Source: Nocardioides sp. PD653-B2 (GTDB lineage Bacteria; Actinomycetota; Actinomycetes; Propionibacteriales; Nocardioidaceae). Taken from it: a stretch of DNA of 64,000 nucleotides. The notes below the pieces were generated by a model. That model worked only from the letters and a program-made list of their open reading frames with translations. It did not search any database and was not told the DNA's origin. Location: contig NZ_BDJE01000004.1 in the NCBI RefSeq assembly GCF_002117935.1, positions 186,001 to 250,000 of the forward strand. The letters are read 5' to 3'. Shown here piece by piece: positions 55,268-64,000 of this stretch. A program made the position numbers and the translations under genes. Position 1 is the stretch's first letter, and every line of letters starts with the position of its first letter.

Positions 55268-55312
55268 GGGTGGTTCACCTCCTCGCGAGGCTCGTTGGCG
55301 GGGGTCAGGGCG

Positions 55313-56014
55313 TCAGGCTCCGGCCGGCGGGCCGCGCGGAGCATCCGTTGATCCGACGGATCCGGACGCTGGCGGGTTCCCCGGGGTGGCGTGTCCCGGG
55401 TCACCGTGGCGCTCCTCGCGCAGCGGCGCGAGCAGCTCCGCGAGCCGGGCCCGGCCGCGCGAGCAGCGCGACTTCACGGTGCCGACGGCGCACTCGAGCA
55501 TCTCGGCCACCTCGTTGACCGGGTAGCCCTCCATGTCGACGAGGACCAGGGCGGCACGCTGCTCGGGCGGCAGGGTGGCCAGCGCGTCGAGCACGGCCCG
55601 GCGGCGCTCCTCACGCACCGAGCGGTCGGCGGGGTCCTCCGTGCCGGGCGCGGCCGTGGCGGCGGAGCCGCGGTCGCGGTACTCCTCGAGGTCGTCGGGC
55701 AGCGACTCGGTCCGCCGTACCTTGGCCGCGCGGAGCCGGTCGAGGCAGGCGTTGACGACCACGCGGTGCAGCCAGGTGGTGACGGCGGCGTCCCCGCGGA
55801 AGGTGTCGGCGCGGCGGTAGGCCGCGACCATGCCGTCCTGGAGCCCGTCGGCGGCGTCCTCGCGGTTGCCCATGGTGCGCACGGCGACCGCCCACAGGCG
55901 GTCGCGGTGCCGGTGGAAGAGCGTCCCGAAGGCCTCGGGGTCGCCGGCCACGTGGGCGCGCAGGAGGTCGTGGTCGCTGACGAGCGCGTCGGGCCCGTCG
56001 TCCGGGTCGCTCAT
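55313..56014 (-). CDS. sigM: ECF RNA polymerase sigma factor, SigM-like
   Basis: A 233-residue ECF sigma factor with region 2 (DPEAFGTLFHRHRDRLWAVA, DAADGLQDGMVAAYRRADTF) and region 4 (LPPEQRAALVLVDMEGYPVN, EVAEMLECAVGTVKSRCSRG). The C-terminal tail of about 30 residues is low-complexity. Location between a pseudokinase/MurJ pair and the trx genes matches mycobacterial SigM. The ATG overlaps the pseudokinase stop (ATGA). Confidence 0.85.
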   Translation of the reverse strand: MSDPDDGPDALVSDHDLLRAHVAGDPEAFGTLFHRHRDRLWAVAVRTMGNREDAADGLQDGMVAAYRRADTFRGDAAVTTWLHRVVVNACLDRLRAAKVRRTESLPDDLEEYRDRGSAATAAPGTEDPADRSVREERRRAVLDALATLPPEQRAALVLVDMEGYPVNEVAEMLECAVGTVKSRCSRGRARLAELLAPLREERHGDPGHATPGNPPASGSVGSTDAPRGPPAGA

Positions 56015-57858
56015 CCGCGGACCGTCACCTCGGCGACCTCACCGCGGAAACCGCCCTCGACGGCCGGGAGCGAGGTGAGCCACACGGTGAGGTAACGCCC
56101 GCTCGCCGCGGTGTCGAGGGTGACCCGCGCGCGTTGCTGCTCGGCGGTGCCGCTCGCCACCGGGGTGAGCCCCTTGACGCCGGTCGGTGCCTGGTCGGTG
56201 ACGTAGAGGGAGTACGCCGTCGGTGTGCCCACGAAGGAGAGGTCCACGGAGGACACGTCCCGGGGCTCGCCGAGGTCGAGGACCAGACCGACACCGGTCT
56301 TGAGACCCCCGGGGCCGAAGTTCTGGAGGTAGGTGAGGGTCCGCCACGCGGTGGCCGGGGCGCCGTCGACAGCCAGCCCGGCCGTCTCCGGGTTCTCGGC
56401 GAGGTCGCCCTGCGGGTCGAAGTCGGTCGCCGTCACGCCGGTGATCACCTGCGCAGGCGGGGCGGACGACGTGGTGGCGCTGGGTCTCGGGCCGTCGTCG
56501 CCGGGCAGCGCACCCAGCGGCGTGCGGCCGCGCCCGAGGTTGTAGGCCACCACGATGGCGACGAGCAGGAGCAGGCAGGCCGCGATGGCCCCGGCCAGCC
56601 GGAGCCAGCTGCGCCCCGGCACGGGTTCGGCCTCGTCGTCGACCGTCGGCGTCATGCCGGTGCCGGTGCCGGTGTCCGGACCGGTGTCCCACGGCCAGTA
56701 GCCCGCGCCGCCCCGGGCGACGGTGGCCTGGGGCGCCGCGCCGGGACGCGGGGTGCGCGAGGTGCCGCCCGGGCTGGGCTCGGGCGCGAAGAGCGGCCGC
56801 TCCGGCGGGTCCTCGAACGGCGGCGGGGGCGGCACCGGCTCGCTGCGGGCCGCGAGCCAGGAGACGTCGTCGTGCTCGTCGTCGAAGATCGGCAGGCCCG
56901 CCTGGGTCGGCAGCTCCGTCGACGCGGGGGGATCGAGCGTGGGCTCGGGGGTGGGTTCCGGTTCCGGCTCGGGTACGGCGGGCGCCTCGTCGCGGGCCGG
57001 AGGGTCGGGCAGCGCCGGCAGCGAGATCGTCTCGGTGTCGCGGTGGCCGGCTGCCGCCTCGGCCTCGGCCAGCCCGGTCGGGTCGCCGACGAAGGCGCAC
57101 AGGTAGTCGGCGATGCCCTCGGCGGTCGCCACGTCGTGCGTCTCGCGGAGCCGGGCGCCCCACTGCCCGCCGTACGGGTTGATGACCTCGTCGCAGAGCG
57201 CGTCGAGCGGCCGCGGGATGCCGGCGCGCACCTGCCGGGGACGCAGCACCCGGCCCTGCTCGACCGGGGCGGGCGGGACGTCGGATCTCGAGGTGCCCGG
57301 CCACTTGCCGGTCAGCGCGCTGTAGAGCAGGCCGCCGAGGTCGGCGACGTCGGTGGAGACCCGGCCCGGGGGGAGGCCGTACATCGCGGCGTCGACGGCG
57401 AAGCCGATCAGCCGCACCGCGCCGCCGTGGTCGATCAGGACGTTCTCGGGCACCAGCCGGCCGTGGGCGACGCCGGCCTCGTGGCCGACCGCGATCGACG
57501 CCGCCACCTCGGAGACCAGCCAGGCCGCGCGCCGCGGACCGAGCGGGCCCTCGGTGGCGAGCATGATGTCGAGCGAGTCGCCGGTGCCCCACTCGTTGAC
57601 GACGTAGCAGAGGCCCCCCGCCCGGTCGGCGTCGAGGACCCGCAGCAGCCGGCGGTCGTGGACGGTCGCCGACCGGCGCGCCGCCTCGAGGAGCGCGTCG
57701 GCACGCTCGTCGTCCTCGGCGATGACGTGGAGGGCGACGTGCCGCTCGAGCACGCGGTCGTGGGCGCGCCAGAACCGGCCGCCCTTGCTCTCGGTGAGCA
57801 GGTCGACCAGGCGGTAGCGGTCGGCGAGTACGTCGCCGGGCCGGATCGAGCTCGGCAC
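56011..57858 (-). CDS. Pseudokinase with extracellular discoidin-like domain, next to MurJ
   Basis: A 615-residue protein. The kinase-like N-terminus (about 1-270) keeps the fold but has VAHGRLVPENVLID in place of HRDLKPEN and LIGFAV in place of DFG, so it is not an active kinase. A Pro/Glu-rich linker follows, then one membrane helix (LRLAGAIAACLLLLVAIVVA, about 435-458), then an exported F5/8- or NPCBM-like region (TDFDPQGDLAENPETAGLAV to the end). In mycobacteria a pseudokinase domain attached to MurJ recruits FhaA; here it is a separate gene right after murJ. Confidence 0.75.
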   Translation of the reverse strand: MPSSIRPGDVLADRYRLVDLLTESKGGRFWRAHDRVLERHVALHVIAEDDERADALLEAARRSATVHDRRLLRVLDADRAGGLCYVVNEWGTGDSLDIMLATEGPLGPRRAAWLVSEVAASIAVGHEAGVAHGRLVPENVLIDHGGAVRLIGFAVDAAMYGLPPGRVSTDVADLGGLLYSALTGKWPGTSRSDVPPAPVEQGRVLRPRQVRAGIPRPLDALCDEVINPYGGQWGARLRETHDVATAEGIADYLCAFVGDPTGLAEAEAAAGHRDTETISLPALPDPPARDEAPAVPEPEPEPTPEPTLDPPASTELPTQAGLPIFDDEHDDVSWLAARSEPVPPPPPFEDPPERPLFAPEPSPGGTSRTPRPGAAPQATVARGGAGYWPWDTGPDTGTGTGMTPTVDDEAEPVPGRSWLRLAGAIAACLLLLVAIVVAYNLGRGRTPLGALPGDDGPRPSATTSSAPPAQVITGVTATDFDPQGDLAENPETAGLAVDGAPATAWRTLTYLQNFGPGGLKTGVGLVLDLGEPRDVSSVDLSFVGTPTAYSLYVTDQAPTGVKGLTPVASGTAEQQRARVTLDTAASGRYLTVWLTSLPAVEGGFRGEVAEVTVRG

Positions 57859-57918
57859 TCAGCTCCCCTCGTCGCTTCCCGTGCAGGACTGGTGGCCCAG
57901 GGCCATCGTAGGGCGGAC

Positions 57919-59607
57919 TCAGCCTCGCCGCGGGAGGGGGAGACGGCGGGTGATCGTGTCGACCACGGCGCTCACCTCGAGGACCCGCAGCACGCGGGCG
58001 AGCAGCACGAAGACGATCAGGTCGACGGCGCCCACGACCAGCAGCGTCGCCGCGGCCACCAGCCGGCCGGGGTCGCCGTCGATCTGCTGGGCGAGGTACG
58101 CCGCGCCCGCCGCGACCGCGGCCGCGCCCAGGCCCGCGATCAGCACCCGGACGAGGAAGCGGACGAGCGTCGGTGTGCGAAGCCCGCCCAGCACCCGCCG
58201 CAGGACGGCGTAGGAGACCACGGAGCCGACGAGGTAGGACGCGCTGTAGGCGAGCACCAGGGCCGGCGAGGTGTGCCGTGCGTCGGTCGCGCCGACGAGG
58301 ACGACGGCGACGGCGATGTTGGTGGCCGCGACGGCGCACTGGATCCAGAAGACGGTGCGGTTGCGCTCGAGCGCGTAGAAGCCCCGCAGCATCAGGTAGT
58401 GGATCGTGAAGAAGACCAGCCCGATCCCGAACAGGGCCAGCGACGGCGCGAACGCCGCGAAGTTGTCCGCGGCCGCGCCGTACCCCCAGATCACGTGGGA
58501 GACGTTGGTCGACACGAGCGGCAGCACGAGGGCGAACGGGATGACCACCGCGAGTGCGCTGCGCAGCGTCTCGCTCAGCGACCGGGCCACGCCGCGCAGG
58601 TCGTCGTCGGCCGCGCGCGCGGCGAGTCGAGGAAGGATCGCGGTCGCCAGGGAGACCGTGATGATCGAGTGCGGGACCATCATGATCAGGAACGTCTGCG
58701 AGTAGACGGTGTAGCCCGTGCCGTCGGTGCTCCCCCCCGAGCAGGATGCGGTGCCACTGGACGACAGCCGGACGACGACCGTGTACGCGATCTGGTTGAC
58801 GATGACGAAGAGCACCGTCCACATGCCGAGCCGGAAGGTGTGCCCGAGGCCGGTGCCGCGGAAGTCGAATCGCGGCCGGTAGCGGAACCCGGCCGAGCGG
58901 AGGTACGGCACCAGGATCACGAACTGCGCCGCGATCCCGAGGGTCGACCCGAGGCCCAGCAGGAGCTCCTGGTGCGGGGAGAAGGCGCCGAACACCTCGG
59001 CACCCCGGGCGGGGCCGAAGACGAACAGGTAGACGACCAGCACCGCGATCGAGATGACGTTGTTGGCGATCGGGGCCCACATCATCGGCCCGAAGCGGCC
59101 GCGGGAGTTGAGGATCTGCCCGACCAGCACGAACATCCCGTAGAAGAAGATCTGGGGCAGGCAGAAGCGCGCGAACGCGATGACGGAGTCGCGCTGGGCC
59201 GCCATGCTCGGGTCCCGGTAGCAGGACGACAGGAAGACCGACATCACCCACGGCGCCGCGACCACCAGGAGCGCGGTGACCGCCCCGAGGAAGAGCGCGG
59301 CCAGGGTGATGATCCGGTTGGTGTACGCCTCGCCGCCGTCCGCGTCGTGCCGCATCGCCCGCACCAGCTGCGGCACCAGCACGGCGTTGACGACGCCGCC
59401 CGCGAGCAGGATGTAGAGCATGTTCGGGATCGTGTTGGCGATGTTGAAGATGTCGGCGTGCAGGTAGGCGCCGAGCGCCGCCGCGAGCAGCCCGGCTCGG
59501 ACGAAGCCGCTCATCCGCGACACGACCGTGCCGGCCGCCATCACGGCGCTGTTGGCGAGGACGCGTTCGCGCTCGTCGTCGGGGCGCTCGCCGTCGAAGG
59601 CGGTCAT
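57919..59607 (-). CDS. murJ: Lipid II flippase MurJ
   Basis: A 562-residue membrane protein of the MurJ/MviN family with about 14 membrane segments and conserved arginines in the N-terminal lobe (TVVSRMSGFVR, PQLVRAMRHDADGG). It moves lipid II across the membrane for peptidoglycan synthesis. The ATG overlaps the stop of the DUF6049-like gene (ATGA). The pseudokinase gene follows after 60 bases. Confidence 0.93.
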   Translation of the reverse strand: MTAFDGERPDDERERVLANSAVMAAGTVVSRMSGFVRAGLLAAALGAYLHADIFNIANTIPNMLYILLAGGVVNAVLVPQLVRAMRHDADGGEAYTNRIITLAALFLGAVTALLVVAAPWVMSVFLSSCYRDPSMAAQRDSVIAFARFCLPQIFFYGMFVLVGQILNSRGRFGPMMWAPIANNVISIAVLVVYLFVFGPARGAEVFGAFSPHQELLLGLGSTLGIAAQFVILVPYLRSAGFRYRPRFDFRGTGLGHTFRLGMWTVLFVIVNQIAYTVVVRLSSSGTASCSGGSTDGTGYTVYSQTFLIMMVPHSIITVSLATAILPRLAARAADDDLRGVARSLSETLRSALAVVIPFALVLPLVSTNVSHVIWGYGAAADNFAAFAPSLALFGIGLVFFTIHYLMLRGFYALERNRTVFWIQCAVAATNIAVAVVLVGATDARHTSPALVLAYSASYLVGSVVSYAVLRRVLGGLRTPTLVRFLVRVLIAGLGAAAVAAGAAYLAQQIDGDPGRLVAAATLLVVGAVDLIVFVLLARVLRVLEVSAVVDTITRRLPLPRRG

Positions 59608-61736
59608 GCCGACCCGGCCGCCGCGCGGAGCCGCCGGAACAGCCGGACGACGATCGCGCCGAAGAGCAGGGCGACCCCGGTGCCGAGGATCAGCCAGATC
59701 ACGTTGCTGACCCGGTTGGAGCGGATCGGCAGGTCGTCGGAGGACCCGAGCGGTGCGTCCTTGACGTCGGTCAGCGCCAGCGTCACGTTGCGGATGCCGA
59801 GCGCCGACGAGGAGGCGTTGAGGAGCACGGTCGTCCCTCGCCCCGCCCCGATGTCGACGCTCTCGGCCGGGACGGCGACCTTGAGGGGCGGTTCCGTCAG
59901 CGCGGTGATCTTCACCGTGACGGGCTGATCGAGCCCGTTGGTGATCGTGGCCGCGAACCGCCCGCTTCCGCCGGAGAGGATGACGGCCTTGGGGGCGTCG
60001 ATGCGCACCGACCGGAGCCGGTTGTCGATCCAGGTGCGCGAGGAGTCGGCGGAGGCCCGCGCAGCCCCCGGCCGGAGCCGGTTGGAGTACGACGTGTCCG
60101 AGAACGCCTCGTCGCGCACCTCGGTGCCGACCTCGTCGTTCTGGGTCAGCAGGTTCTGCAGCGTGTCGCCGGCCCGGACCAGGTTGTCGGCGGCGGCGAA
60201 GTTCGCGGCGTCCAGCTCGAGCCCGACCTGGCGGGCGGGGTAGTCGAGGTCCTCCAAGGACACCGCACTGCCCTCGCGCTGCATCGCGTCGGTGAGGGTC
60301 GTCAGGTGCAGCCAGTCGAGGTCGAGGCCCTCGAAGAAGCCGGTCGTCGAGTCGGGCGACCAGGTCGTCGGGAACGTCACGATCAGCGGCTTGCGACCCG
60401 GCGTCATCAGGCGGACGGCGGCCTCGCTGACGATGCGCTGGCGTAGGGCGACCGGGGCCATCGGGTTGTCCGGGCCCGGGCCGCCGCTGGCGGCGCCCGA
60501 CGAGGAGACCGCCAGGGTGTGTCCGTCCGCCCGCGCGACCGCGGGGGCGTGCGGACCGAACATCCGGTCGGTCACGAGCACCGGGGTGCCGGTCTCGGTC
60601 GCCTCGATGCCGGCCTGGTCGATGAAGCCGCTCGGCGACGACACGACGGGGGAGGTCGGGAGACCCCAGGGCGCCAGGTCGCCGTTCGAGCGCCTGCGCG
60701 CCTGCTGGTAGACCTCGGGGTCGTACGCGGCGGCGGCGGCGACGTCGACGTCGCCGTACGGCAGCGTGAGGATCTGGCTGCCCTCGAGGGCCTCGTGCAG
60801 GCGCTGCAGCCAGGAGGTGCCCGCCTCGGCGGCCGCGGCGACCTCGGGATCCTTCGGAGCGTCGGCCTCGTCGTCGCCGTCCGCGGAGGGCTGGACCGAG
60901 GGAGAGGGCGACTCCGACGCGTCGCCGGTGTCGCCGTCGGTGTCGTCGTCGGAGACGGTCGGCTCCAGCGACCGGGGCGGGTTGCCCGCGACGAGGCGGG
61001 CGACCGCGTCGGGGACGGCCGGGTCGACCAGCCAGGTGATCGGCCGGGAGCCGGCGGCCGCCCCGAAGTCGACCATCGAGCGCATCCGGCCGCCCGGGGA
61101 GAGGGTCCGGGTCCAGGTCGGGACCTTGGCGAGGCTGCCGTCGGCGGTGTGGAGGATCTCGCGGCGGACGGGGAGGACCAGGGCGGTGTCGACGGACTTC
61201 CGGGTCCTCGCCACGAGCGGGAGGAAGGTGCGGGCCCGGCCGTCGGCGCCCGAGATCCGTCCGTCGTCGCTGGTGCCCAGGGCGTGGACGCCGAACCAGT
61301 AGACGCCCGCCTCGTCGACGCCGATCTCCGAGCGCGGCACCCGGAGCGTGTACGGGTGAGTCTCCCCGGGGGCGAGCTCGTCGACGGTGTCGAACGTGTC
61401 GGTGATCCGCTCGCCGACGTCCGCGTCGGCGTCGGTCTGGGCGGCGTCGGCGAGCTCGTCGGCGGTCGTCATCGGCGTGTCAGAGACGAACGCGAAGACC
61501 TGGATCGAGGTCCAGGCCTCGGTGTCGTTGTTGGTGACCGACCCGCTCACCCGGATCGGGCCCTTCTGGGGGATCGTCGACGGGCTGAGGCTGTCGATGG
61601 TGACCGCGAGCGGCGCCTGGTCGGCGCGCGCCTTCGGGGCCGTGCCGGCGCTCGCCGGCGCCATCGGGGCGACCACCACGGCAGCCAGGGTCGCGACCGC
61701 CGCGAGGGCAGGCAACAGCGACACCGGGCGAAGCAC
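59604..61736 (-). CDS. DUF6049-like surface-anchored protein
   Basis: A 710-residue protein with a signal peptide (about 1-30, LLPALAAVATLAAVVVAPMA), a long exported part starting PLAVTIDSLSPSTIPQKGPI (an Ig-like fold) and a C-terminal membrane helix (VIWLILGTGVALLFGAIVVR) with a basic tail. This layout matches the DUF6049 family encoded upstream of murJ in actinobacteria. The function is unknown; a role in envelope growth is inferred. GTG at 61736 is the start, 70 bases from the divergent CCA enzyme gene. Confidence 0.75.
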   Translation of the reverse strand: MLRPVSLLPALAAVATLAAVVVAPMAPASAGTAPKARADQAPLAVTIDSLSPSTIPQKGPIRVSGSVTNNDTEAWTSIQVFAFVSDTPMTTADELADAAQTDADADVGERITDTFDTVDELAPGETHPYTLRVPRSEIGVDEAGVYWFGVHALGTSDDGRISGADGRARTFLPLVARTRKSVDTALVLPVRREILHTADGSLAKVPTWTRTLSPGGRMRSMVDFGAAAGSRPITWLVDPAVPDAVARLVAGNPPRSLEPTVSDDDTDGDTGDASESPSPSVQPSADGDDEADAPKDPEVAAAAEAGTSWLQRLHEALEGSQILTLPYGDVDVAAAAAYDPEVYQQARRRSNGDLAPWGLPTSPVVSSPSGFIDQAGIEATETGTPVLVTDRMFGPHAPAVARADGHTLAVSSSGAASGGPGPDNPMAPVALRQRIVSEAAVRLMTPGRKPLIVTFPTTWSPDSTTGFFEGLDLDWLHLTTLTDAMQREGSAVSLEDLDYPARQVGLELDAANFAAADNLVRAGDTLQNLLTQNDEVGTEVRDEAFSDTSYSNRLRPGAARASADSSRTWIDNRLRSVRIDAPKAVILSGGSGRFAATITNGLDQPVTVKITALTEPPLKVAVPAESVDIGAGRGTTVLLNASSSALGIRNVTLALTDVKDAPLGSSDDLPIRSNRVSNVIWLILGTGVALLFGAIVVRLFRRLRAAAGSA

Positions 61737-61791
61737 CCGCCGACTGTATCGGGGTCACCTGTGCGAATCGGACCCCCGCGCCCCCAGGACC

Positions 61792-61797
61792 TAGACT
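61792..61797 (+). promoter_or_regulatory. -10 box of the CCA-adding enzyme gene
   Basis: TAGACT fits TANNNT and ends 8 bases before the GTG at 61806. No ribosome-binding site is seen, so the message is probably leaderless. Confidence 0.6.
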
Positions 61798-61805
61798 CGG
61801 CTCCC

Positions 61806-63260
61806 GTGCCCGACGCCCTGCCGCCTCCCCTCCAGATCGTCGAGGTCCAGCGTGCCGTCGCGGAGGAGCTGGACCGGATCGCGCCGGTGATCGACGACCT
61901 GGGCGAGCGGTTCCGCGCGGCCGGCCACGAGCTGGCCCTGGTCGGGGGCCCGGTCCGGGACGCGATGCTCGGCCGCCGCCACAACGACCTCGACTTCACG
62001 ACGTCGGCGCGGCCCGAGCAGACCGAGAAGCTGCTCCAGGGCTGGGCCGACGCGATCTGGGACATGGGCCGCGCGTTCGGCACGATCGGCTGCCGCAAGG
62101 GCGACTGGCAGGTCGAGATCACGACGTACCGCTCCGAGGCCTACGACCCGTCCTCGCGCAACCCGTCCGTCGACTTCGGGGACGACCTCGCCGGTGACCT
62201 GGGTCGCCGCGACTTCACCGTCAACGCGATGGCGGTGCGGCTGCCCGGCCGCGAGGTCGAGGACCCGTACGGCGGCATCGTCGACCTGGCGCACCGCGTG
62301 CTCCGGACGCCGGGCCGGCCCGAGGACTCCTTCTCCGACGACCCGCTGCGGATGATGCGGGCTGCGCGGTTCGCCGCCCAGCTCGGCTTCACGGTCGACC
62401 CGTCGGTGGTCGCCGCGATGACCGCGATGGCGGGGCGGATCGAGATCATCTCGGCCGAACGGGTCCGCGACGAGTTGGTGAAGCTGGTCTGCGCGCCGTA
62501 CCCGATCCTCGGCCTGCGGCTCCTCGTCGACACCGGCCTGGCGGCCCTCGTGCTGCCCGAGCTGCCGGCGCTGGCGCTGGAGCGCGACGAGCACCACCGG
62601 CACAAGGACGTCTACGAGCACACGCTCACCGTGCTCGAGCAGGCCATCGACCTCGAGCCGCGGTTGCCCGGCGGCGGCCCGGACTTCGTGGCCCGCTTCG
62701 CGGCGCTGATGCACGACGTCGGCAAGCCGCGCACCCGGCGCTTCGTCGACGACGGCACGGTGACCTTCCACCACCACGACGTCGTCGGCGCCAAGATGAC
62801 CCGCAAGCGGATGAAGGCGCTGCGCTTCTCCAACGACGACATCGACGCGGTCGGCCTCCTGGTGGAGCTGCACCTGCGGTTCCACGGCTACGGGTCGGGG
62901 GAGTGGACCGACTCCGCCGTACGACGCTACGTGCGCGACGCCGGCGACCAGATCGAGCGCCTGCACGTGCTGACCCGCGCCGACTGCACGACGCGCAACC
63001 GGCGCAAGGCCGACCGGCTCCGCCGCACCTACGACGAGCTCGAGGAGCGGATCGCGGTCCTGTCGGAGGAGGAGGAGCTGGCGTCGATCCGGCCCGACCT
63101 CGACGGCAACCAGATCATGGAGATCCTCGGCATCGGTCCGGGCCGGGAGGTCGGGATGGCCTACCGGTTCCTCCTGGAGCTCCGGCTCGACGGGGGGCCG
63201 CTCGAGCCCGAGGCCGCGAAGGCCGCGCTGCTCGCCTGGTGGGACGCGCGCCGGCAGTAG
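61806..63260 (+). CDS. CCA-adding tRNA nucleotidyltransferase
   Basis: A 484-residue enzyme. The nucleotidyltransferase head has LVGGPVRDAMLGRRHNDLDF with the catalytic aspartates and GRRDFTVNAM. RRTYDELEERIAV and others lie in the helical part, and an HD domain (FAALMHDVGKPRT) is inserted in the second half. It adds or repairs the CCA end of tRNAs; neither element nor some host tRNAs here encode CCA. The GTG at 61806 gives VPDALPPPLQIVEV; longer upstream frames run through the DUF6049 gene. Confidence 0.92.
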   Translation: MPDALPPPLQIVEVQRAVAEELDRIAPVIDDLGERFRAAGHELALVGGPVRDAMLGRRHNDLDFTTSARPEQTEKLLQGWADAIWDMGRAFGTIGCRKGDWQVEITTYRSEAYDPSSRNPSVDFGDDLAGDLGRRDFTVNAMAVRLPGREVEDPYGGIVDLAHRVLRTPGRPEDSFSDDPLRMMRAARFAAQLGFTVDPSVVAAMTAMAGRIEIISAERVRDELVKLVCAPYPILGLRLLVDTGLAALVLPELPALALERDEHHRHKDVYEHTLTVLEQAIDLEPRLPGGGPDFVARFAALMHDVGKPRTRRFVDDGTVTFHHHDVVGAKMTRKRMKALRFSNDDIDAVGLLVELHLRFHGYGSGEWTDSAVRRYVRDAGDQIERLHVLTRADCTTRNRRKADRLRRTYDELEERIAVLSEEEELASIRPDLDGNQIMEILGIGPGREVGMAYRFLLELRLDGGPLEPEAAKAALLAWWDARRQ

Positions 63261-63297
63261 CGGTCCGCTCAGGCGGCGCGTCGGCGGCGGTCCTACG

Positions 63298-63369
63298 GTG
63301 CGGGTTTCACCGGTCGACCGGTGAAACCCGCACGACACGCCGAGTGGCACCGGCGTGTCGTGCGGGTTT
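63298..63369. terminator. Two overlapping, mutually exclusive hairpins
   Basis: 63298-63333 is a perfect 36-base palindrome. Positions 63324-63341 pair perfectly over 18 bases with 63352-63369, with a 10-base loop. They share 63324-63333, so only one hairpin can form at a time. It lies between convergent genes and probably works as a bidirectional terminator. Confidence 0.75.
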
Positions 63370-63380
63370 GGGCCGACAAG

Positions 63381-64000
63381 TCAGGCGCGGAAGCTCTCGA
63401 GGAACGCCCGGCCCTTCGTGACCGCCACCGTCACCGTGTGCTTGCCGGCACCGAGGCCGGAGAGCTTGCGGTGGAAGGTGATCGACGGGCGCTTGCCCTT
63501 GCCGTGGAACTTCAGCATGCCGACCTTGTGCCCGTCGACGATCAGCGCGGCGGCGCCGCCCTTCGCGCCCTTGCCGAACATCACGTCGAGCCTCGGCCCG
63601 CGGAAGGAGAACGTCATCGTGTCCTTGCCGGTGCCCTTGCCCAGGTTGTCGCAGTAGCTGCCGCGGGGAGCCTGCTTCGACTTCACGTTGCGCCAGCTGC
63701 CGGTCTTCTTCACCTTCGACGCCCCACACGGGACGGTCTTCGCCTGGTGACCCGGGCCGGTCGGCTTGCCGGCCACCGTCACCTGGACGGCGTCGGTGTC
63801 CGTGGCACCGGAGGGGTCGGTGACGAGCAGCGTGACGTCGTAGGTCCCCGGCTGGTTGAAGGCGTGGTGCGCCGTCGGGCCCGCGGCGTCCTTGGTCGAG
63901 CCGCCGTTGCCGAAGTCCCAGCTGTAGTCGAGGTCGTTCGGTGTCTCCGCGTCGGTGCTGCCGGCGCCGCTGAACGTGACGCTCTCACCGGTGGTGGCGG
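63381..64000 (-). CDS. PKD-domain secreted protein (5' end cut by window)
   Basis: The frame is open from the stop at 63381 to the right edge, about 206 residues. The first visible part is a PKD-type Ig fold: VTFSGAGSTDAETPNDLDYS, WDFGNGGST, GTYDVTLLVTDPSGATD. A C-terminal basic domain follows (MTFSFRGPRLDVMFGKGAKG, then a KHTVTVAV-like strand) of unknown family. PKD domains are found in surface proteins and secreted enzymes; the N-terminal part is needed to say more. Confidence 0.75.
   Translation of the reverse strand, partial: ATTGESVTFSGAGSTDAETPNDLDYSWDFGNGGSTKDAAGPTAHHAFNQPGTYDVTLLVTDPSGATDTDAVQVTVAGKPTGPGHQAKTVPCGASKVKKTGSWRNVKSKQAPRGSYCDNLGKGTGKDTMTFSFRGPRLDVMFGKGAKGGAAALIVDGHKVGMLKFHGKGKRPSITFHRKLSGLGAGKHTVTVAVTKGRAFLESFRA

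Noticed and set aside
56134-59928. A plus-strand open frame of 1264 codons opposite the pseudokinase and murJ
   Set aside because: Low-complexity Arg/Gly/His-rich translation without family features; shadow of the real minus-strand genes.

Overview
The window is very GC-rich, uses many GTG starts, and carries an actinobacterial replication-origin gene set: DUF3566, gyrA, gyrB, dciA, recF, gnd, dnaN, dnaA, then rpmH, rnpA, yidD, yidC, jag, rsmG, parA, parB. This order, the DLW-39-type small protein between tRNA-Ile and tRNA-Ala, and the murJ/pseudokinase/sigM/trxB/trxA block point to the Nocardioides/Propionibacteriales neighbourhood; the genus is an inference.

Positions 1-32468 look like one end of a large integrated mobile element, probably an ICE. 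The tRNA-Ala gene expected after DLW-39 is cut just after its anticodon stem-loop (32469-32511), and a complete but different tRNA-Ala(UGC) sits just inside the element (32375-32447). Reading inward there is: a defence island (an operon of short prokaryotic Argonaute plus a DUF4365/APAZ nuclease, resembling SPARDA, convergent with a Gabija-like OLD nuclease/UvrD helicase pair); two excisionase-like HTH genes and an ArsR-like regulator; a Tad/Flp pilus cluster (13.7-22.3 kb) with a LysM-BTAD protein; and a type IV secretion cluster (2.0-10.1 kb) with VirB4-, SCO6880-, VirB6- and VirB8-like genes. At the left edge is an unusual secreted protein with two endonuclease/exonuclease/phosphatase domains and the start of a lysozyme-like domain. 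No integrase, relaxase or VirD4 is visible; these may lie to the left.

A bipartite sequence, TGTCCG, 16 bases, then GTTGCTTGTCC, occurs with identical spacing in front of three element transcription units (3639-3671, 9145-9177, 23460-23492). It is a candidate element-wide promoter or operator. One copy precedes a 27-codon ORF whose stop overlaps the VirB4 start; another precedes the secretion operon; the third precedes the excisionase-like genes.

Positions 32525-64000 are ordinary chromosome. DnaA boxes lie on both sides of dnaA, and three parS sites lie inside or next to rsmG and parA. Next come an acyltransferase, an AlaA-type aminotransferase, a GNAT protein, the thioredoxin pair with a SigR-type promoter before trxB, an ECF sigma (SigM-like) with a membrane-bound anti-sigma-like partner, a pseudokinase, MurJ, a DUF6049-like membrane protein, the CCA-adding enzyme, and a PKD-domain protein that runs off the right edge.
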